NCBI RefSeq assembly: GCF_945605565.1
Contig: NZ_OX216966.1
Location: 4,890,001-4,954,000, forward strand
DNA: 64,000 bases
Direction of reading: 5' to 3'
Source of the DNA: Paenibacillus dendritiformis
GTDB taxonomy: Bacteria > Bacillota > Bacilli > Paenibacillales > Paenibacillaceae
The notes beneath the pieces are model-generated. The model did not search any database. It saw only the letters and a list, made by a program, of their open reading frames with translations, and was not told the DNA's origin. Below, in pieces: positions 61,236-64,000 of the stretch (position 1 is its first letter; every line of letters starts with the position of its first letter). Both the position numbers and the translations under genes were made by a program.

Positions 61236-61988
61236 ATGTCCAATGTAAAACGCCATCAACAAATTATGGAGCTTCTCATTCAACAGGGGGAAGTCAAAGT
61301 GAACGAGCTGAGCGAGCAGCTGGAAGTGACCGGGAAGACAATCCGCGCCGATCTCGAAGCGCTTGAAGCGCAAGGCCTGCTTACCCGCGTTCACGGCGGC
61401 GCCGTGTTGAAAAATATGTCCGATCTCGGGCTGCTGCCCGTGCAGGCGCCGAACCGCCAGCACCTGAGCGAGAAAGCCGAGATCGCGGAGAAAGCCGTAC
61501 GCCTCATCGAGCCCGACGACATCATTGCCCTTGATGGCGGAAGCACGACGCTGGAGATGGCGAAGCGTCTGGATCATGAATCGTTGACGGTCGTGACCAA
61601 CGACTTGTTCATCATCGCCGAGCTGATACGGAAGCCGGACATCCGCCTCGTCGTTCCCGGCGGGTACCGCAACCGCAATCTGCTCGTCAGCAGCGAGGCG
61701 GTGCAGCTGGTCCGCAAGCTCAATATCCAGAAGGCGTTCGTCTCTTCCACCGGAATTCATACCGAGAACGGTCTAACGATCTACACGAGCGAGCTGGTTG
61801 ATCTGAAGCGCGCCTGGATCGAGACGGCCAAGCATTCATACGGAGTCGTCGATCATACCAAGTTCGGCAAATCGGCGCTTCTGACCTTCGCTTCCTTGTC
61901 GGACATGACCGCCGTCATCACCGACAGGGGCCTGAGCGAGGAAGCGAGGGCGACCTATATAGCGGCAGGAGTCCCGGCGATCTTGTAA
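61236..61988 (+). CDS. DeoR/GlpR-family transcriptional repressor
   Basis: 250 residues. The N-terminal HTH (QQIMELLIQQGEVKVNELSE, with TGKTIRADLEALEAQGLLTRVHGGAV) is classic DeoR. The sensor domain has IALDGGSTTLEMAKRL and VVTNDLFIIAEL, the sugar-phosphate-binding loops. It lies between kduI and kduD and probably represses this operon. ATG at 61236 has AAAGGA ten bases upstream; a TTG three codons earlier lies too close to that site. Confidence 0.92.
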   Translation: MSNVKRHQQIMELLIQQGEVKVNELSEQLEVTGKTIRADLEALEAQGLLTRVHGGAVLKNMSDLGLLPVQAPNRQHLSEKAEIAEKAVRLIEPDDIIALDGGSTTLEMAKRLDHESLTVVTNDLFIIAELIRKPDIRLVVPGGYRNRNLLVSSEAVQLVRKLNIQKAFVSSTGIHTENGLTIYTSELVDLKRAWIETAKHSYGVVDHTKFGKSALLTFASLSDMTAVITDRGLSEEARATYIAAGVPAIL

Positions 61989-62057
61989 GCGCGCGGCCGG
62001 GACCTGTCCTCAACTCAACCATCCATCGAATATGTCAGTTACCAAGGAGGAAGGTGT

Positions 62058-62816
62058 ATGCAATCCATCTTCGATTTACGGGGCCGCACCGCCGTCGTAA
62101 CGGGCGGAGGCATCGGCCTCGGCTACGGCATCGCCGAGGGTCTGGCCCGGGCAGGCGCCGATCTGATTCTCGTCTCTCACAACGTTCGCGAGGAGCCGCT
62201 GCAGAAGCTGCAGGATCTCGGGATTAAGGCCACCTTCATTCAGGCCGATCTGAAAGATCTGGACAGAATTGAAAGCGTTGTCGAACAATGCCTGGAGTCC
62301 GCCGGTGGCAAGGTCGATATCTTGGTGAACAATTCCGGCATCATCCGCCGTACGCCCGCGGCGGACCATCCGTTATCGGACTGGCATGAGGTGCTGCAAT
62401 TGAATCTGCATGCCGTCTTCTACTTGTGCCAGTCCTTCGGCAAGCTGATGATTCAGCGCAGATCCGGCAAAATCATCAACATCGCCTCGATGCTCTCCTT
62501 CCAGGGCGGCATCAATGTGCCCGGGTATACCGCAGCGAAGCATGGGGTCGCCGGCATCACGAAGGCGCTCGCGAATGAATGGGCGAAGCATGGCGTCAAC
62601 GTCAACGCGATCGCTCCAGGTTATATGGCGACCGACAACACGCAGCAGCTCCGCGACGACGAGAAGCGCAGCGCGGAGATTCTGGGCCGGATTCCGGCGG
62701 GACGCTGGGGGACGCCGGAGGACTTGGCCGGACCTGCCGTGTTCCTCGCCTCCTCCGCCTCGGATTACGTGAATGGTCATATTTTGTGCGTGGACGGCGG
62801 CTGGATGAACCGCTAA
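62058..62816 (+). CDS. kduD: 2-dehydro-3-deoxy-D-gluconate 5-dehydrogenase
   Basis: 252 residues, SDR fold: GGGIGLGYGIAEGLA for NAD, NNSG in place of the common NNAG, catalytic YTAAK. KduD reduces 2,5-diketo-3-deoxygluconate to 2-keto-3-deoxygluconate, the step after KduI. Its position beside kduI makes this SDR assignment firm. GGAGG precedes the ATG. Confidence 0.93.
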   Translation: MQSIFDLRGRTAVVTGGGIGLGYGIAEGLARAGADLILVSHNVREEPLQKLQDLGIKATFIQADLKDLDRIESVVEQCLESAGGKVDILVNNSGIIRRTPAADHPLSDWHEVLQLNLHAVFYLCQSFGKLMIQRRSGKIINIASMLSFQGGINVPGYTAAKHGVAGITKALANEWAKHGVNVNAIAPGYMATDNTQQLRDDEKRSAEILGRIPAGRWGTPEDLAGPAVFLASSASDYVNGHILCVDGGWMNR

Positions 62817-62878
62817 TAGGGGTTGTTCACAAAGCCCGCTTGTGATCACGTTCCAATACGAGAAAGGGGCAATGAACG

Positions 62879-64000
62879 GTGAAAACGCTATGGGCGCAAG
62901 CTATTGAAGACGCGGTGTCGAAGACGAGAGCCAATATTGAGCGCTTCGGGGAGCGGTTCCCCCATGTCGGCCGGGATGGCGGGGCATATCTTCTGAACGA
63001 CAATACGGACTGGACCGACGGCTTCTGGAGCGGCATGTTATGGCTCTGCTATGAGTATACGAAGGATGAAGCCTTCGCCGAGGCGGCCCGCCGCACGGTG
63101 CGAAGCTTCGATGAGCGGCTCCGGAGAGATATCGCGCTTGATCATCACGACATCGGGTTTCTGTATTCGCTCTCTTCCAAGGCACAGTGGATTATCGAGC
63201 AGGATCCGGCGGCGCGCGACTTGACGATCCGTGCGGCGGATAAGCTCTTGAACCGCTGGCGAGAGAAGGGACGCTATATTCAGGCGTGGGGTCCGAAGGG
63301 CGATCCGAACAACGGCGGCCGCATCATCATCGACTGTCTGATGAATCTGCCGCTGCTATTCTGGGCAACGGAAATGACCGGGGACAACCGTTATGCCGAA
63401 GTGGCGCGCATTCATGCCGAGCTGAGCAGACGCTATCTCGTGCGCGGCGATGATTCCTCGTATCATACGTTTCATTTTGAGCCCGAGAGCGGCGAGCCGA
63501 TCGGAGGGTCGACGCATCAAGGATATACGAACGGCTCCACGTGGACGCGCGGCCAGGCCTGGGGCATATACGGCTTCGCCCTCGCCTACCGTTATACGCG
63601 CGACCATCATTTCCTGGAGACGTCCCGGCGCATGGCCCGCTATTTCCTGGAACGGCTGCCGGAGGATCATGTCGTCTACTGGGATTTCGATGTGGCTGCT
63701 GAAGACTCGACGCCAAGGGACAGCTCCGCCTCCGCGATTACAGCCGCAGGGCTCCAGGAGCTGCTGGCGCATCTGCCGGCCGATCATCCGGAGTGCGCCT
63801 GGATCGAGAGCGGCCTGCAGAAGATGATGGAAGCGCTCGTCCGCCGCTACTCGACGATGCAGCTCCCGGAGGAAGACGGCTTGCTCCGGCGCGGCTCCTA
63901 TGCCGTGCGGCTCGGCCACAGCCCGGACGACTATGTCATCTGGGGCGACTATTATTACTTGGAGGCCTTGATGCGCCTCGAACGAGGCGTGCCCGGTTAC
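62879..64000 (+). CDS. Unsaturated glucuronyl hydrolase, GH88 (cut by window edge)
   Basis: 374 codons are visible with no stop; the family is about 370-380 residues, so little is missing. It removes the unsaturated uronic acid from oligosaccharides made by polysaccharide lyases. The catalytic aspartates of UGL correspond to DHHDIGFLY (D91) and IIIDCLMNLP (D152). NGSTWTRGQAWGIYGFALAYRY is the GH88 block, which separates it from GH105. GTG at 62879 has AAAGGGG nine bases upstream. The product feeds KduI and KduD. Confidence 0.92.
   Translation, partial: MKTLWAQAIEDAVSKTRANIERFGERFPHVGRDGGAYLLNDNTDWTDGFWSGMLWLCYEYTKDEAFAEAARRTVRSFDERLRRDIALDHHDIGFLYSLSSKAQWIIEQDPAARDLTIRAADKLLNRWREKGRYIQAWGPKGDPNNGGRIIIDCLMNLPLLFWATEMTGDNRYAEVARIHAELSRRYLVRGDDSSYHTFHFEPESGEPIGGSTHQGYTNGSTWTRGQAWGIYGFALAYRYTRDHHFLETSRRMARYFLERLPEDHVVYWDFDVAAEDSTPRDSSASAITAAGLQELLAHLPADHPECAWIESGLQKMMEALVRRYSTMQLPEEDGLLRRGSYAVRLGHSPDDYVIWGDYYYLEALMRLERGVPGY

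Noticed and set aside
62879..64000. GH105 rhamnogalacturonyl hydrolase
   Set aside because: The WTRGQAWGIYGFALAYR block and the spacing of the two aspartates fit GH88.

Overview
The window reads as chromosome of a Gram-positive, spore-former-type Bacillota, most likely Paenibacillus or a close relative. This is inferred from a Bacillus-type Fnr with a C-terminal cysteine cluster, a BceRSAB module, YesM/YesN two-component systems beside carbohydrate ABC transporters, cre-like sites and consistently strong Shine-Dalgarno sequences. Most of the DNA is G+C rich, but 47.7-54.3 kb is clearly A+T richer.

Layout. 1-6.5 kb: pyruvate formate-lyase (pflB, edge of pflA), bifunctional alcohol/aldehyde dehydrogenase (adhE) and divergent fnr, with at least seven FNR-like palindromes between them. 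7.1-10.8 kb: nirBDC for nitrite uptake and reduction. 11.2-15.2 kb: a large clan-A glycoside hydrolase and a probable lipoprotein. 15.4-20.1 kb: bceRSAB peptide-antibiotic sensing and detoxification, with a BceR-type box ahead of bceA. 20.3-22.2 kb: DUF485 protein plus ActP-like acetate symporter behind a near-consensus promoter and a cre site. 22.3-28.2 kb: single genes (Fe-S repair protein, DegV, cobalamin adenosyltransferase, HxlR regulator, CapA-like protein, GNAT).

28.3-38.4 kb is the most interesting block: lutABC, then a leftward operon of a fumarylacetoacetase-family hydrolase, two SDR dehydrogenases, RbsD/FucU-like mutarotase, DUF4177 protein, cyclase-family metal hydrolase and a split UxaA/SuyAB-type dehydratase, facing a LacI regulator. 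Together these would make a nearly complete non-phosphorylative route for a 6-deoxy sugar such as L-fucose or L-rhamnose, ending in pyruvate plus L-lactate, with LutABC oxidising the lactate.

38.7-40.2 kb holds two non-coding tandem-repeat arrays. 40.4-47.4 kb is a YesM/YesN-controlled sugar ABC transporter. 47.7-54.3 kb is an A+T-rich island with a second YesM/YesN-like pair and an AfuABC/ferric-type ABC transporter, bracketed by two related degenerate transposase-start remnants. 54.6-57.1 kb: PAS-HTH regulator, fold-type III PLP enzyme and RidA. 58-60.2 kb: NhaC antiporter and two small membrane proteins. 60.3 kb to the end: kduI, DeoR-family regulator, kduD and a GH88 unsaturated glucuronyl hydrolase cut by the window edge, i.e. 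catabolism of unsaturated uronides.

Annotated starts often lie downstream of the longest reading frame, because the ribosome-binding site decided them. All functional calls come from reading motifs; no database search was possible.
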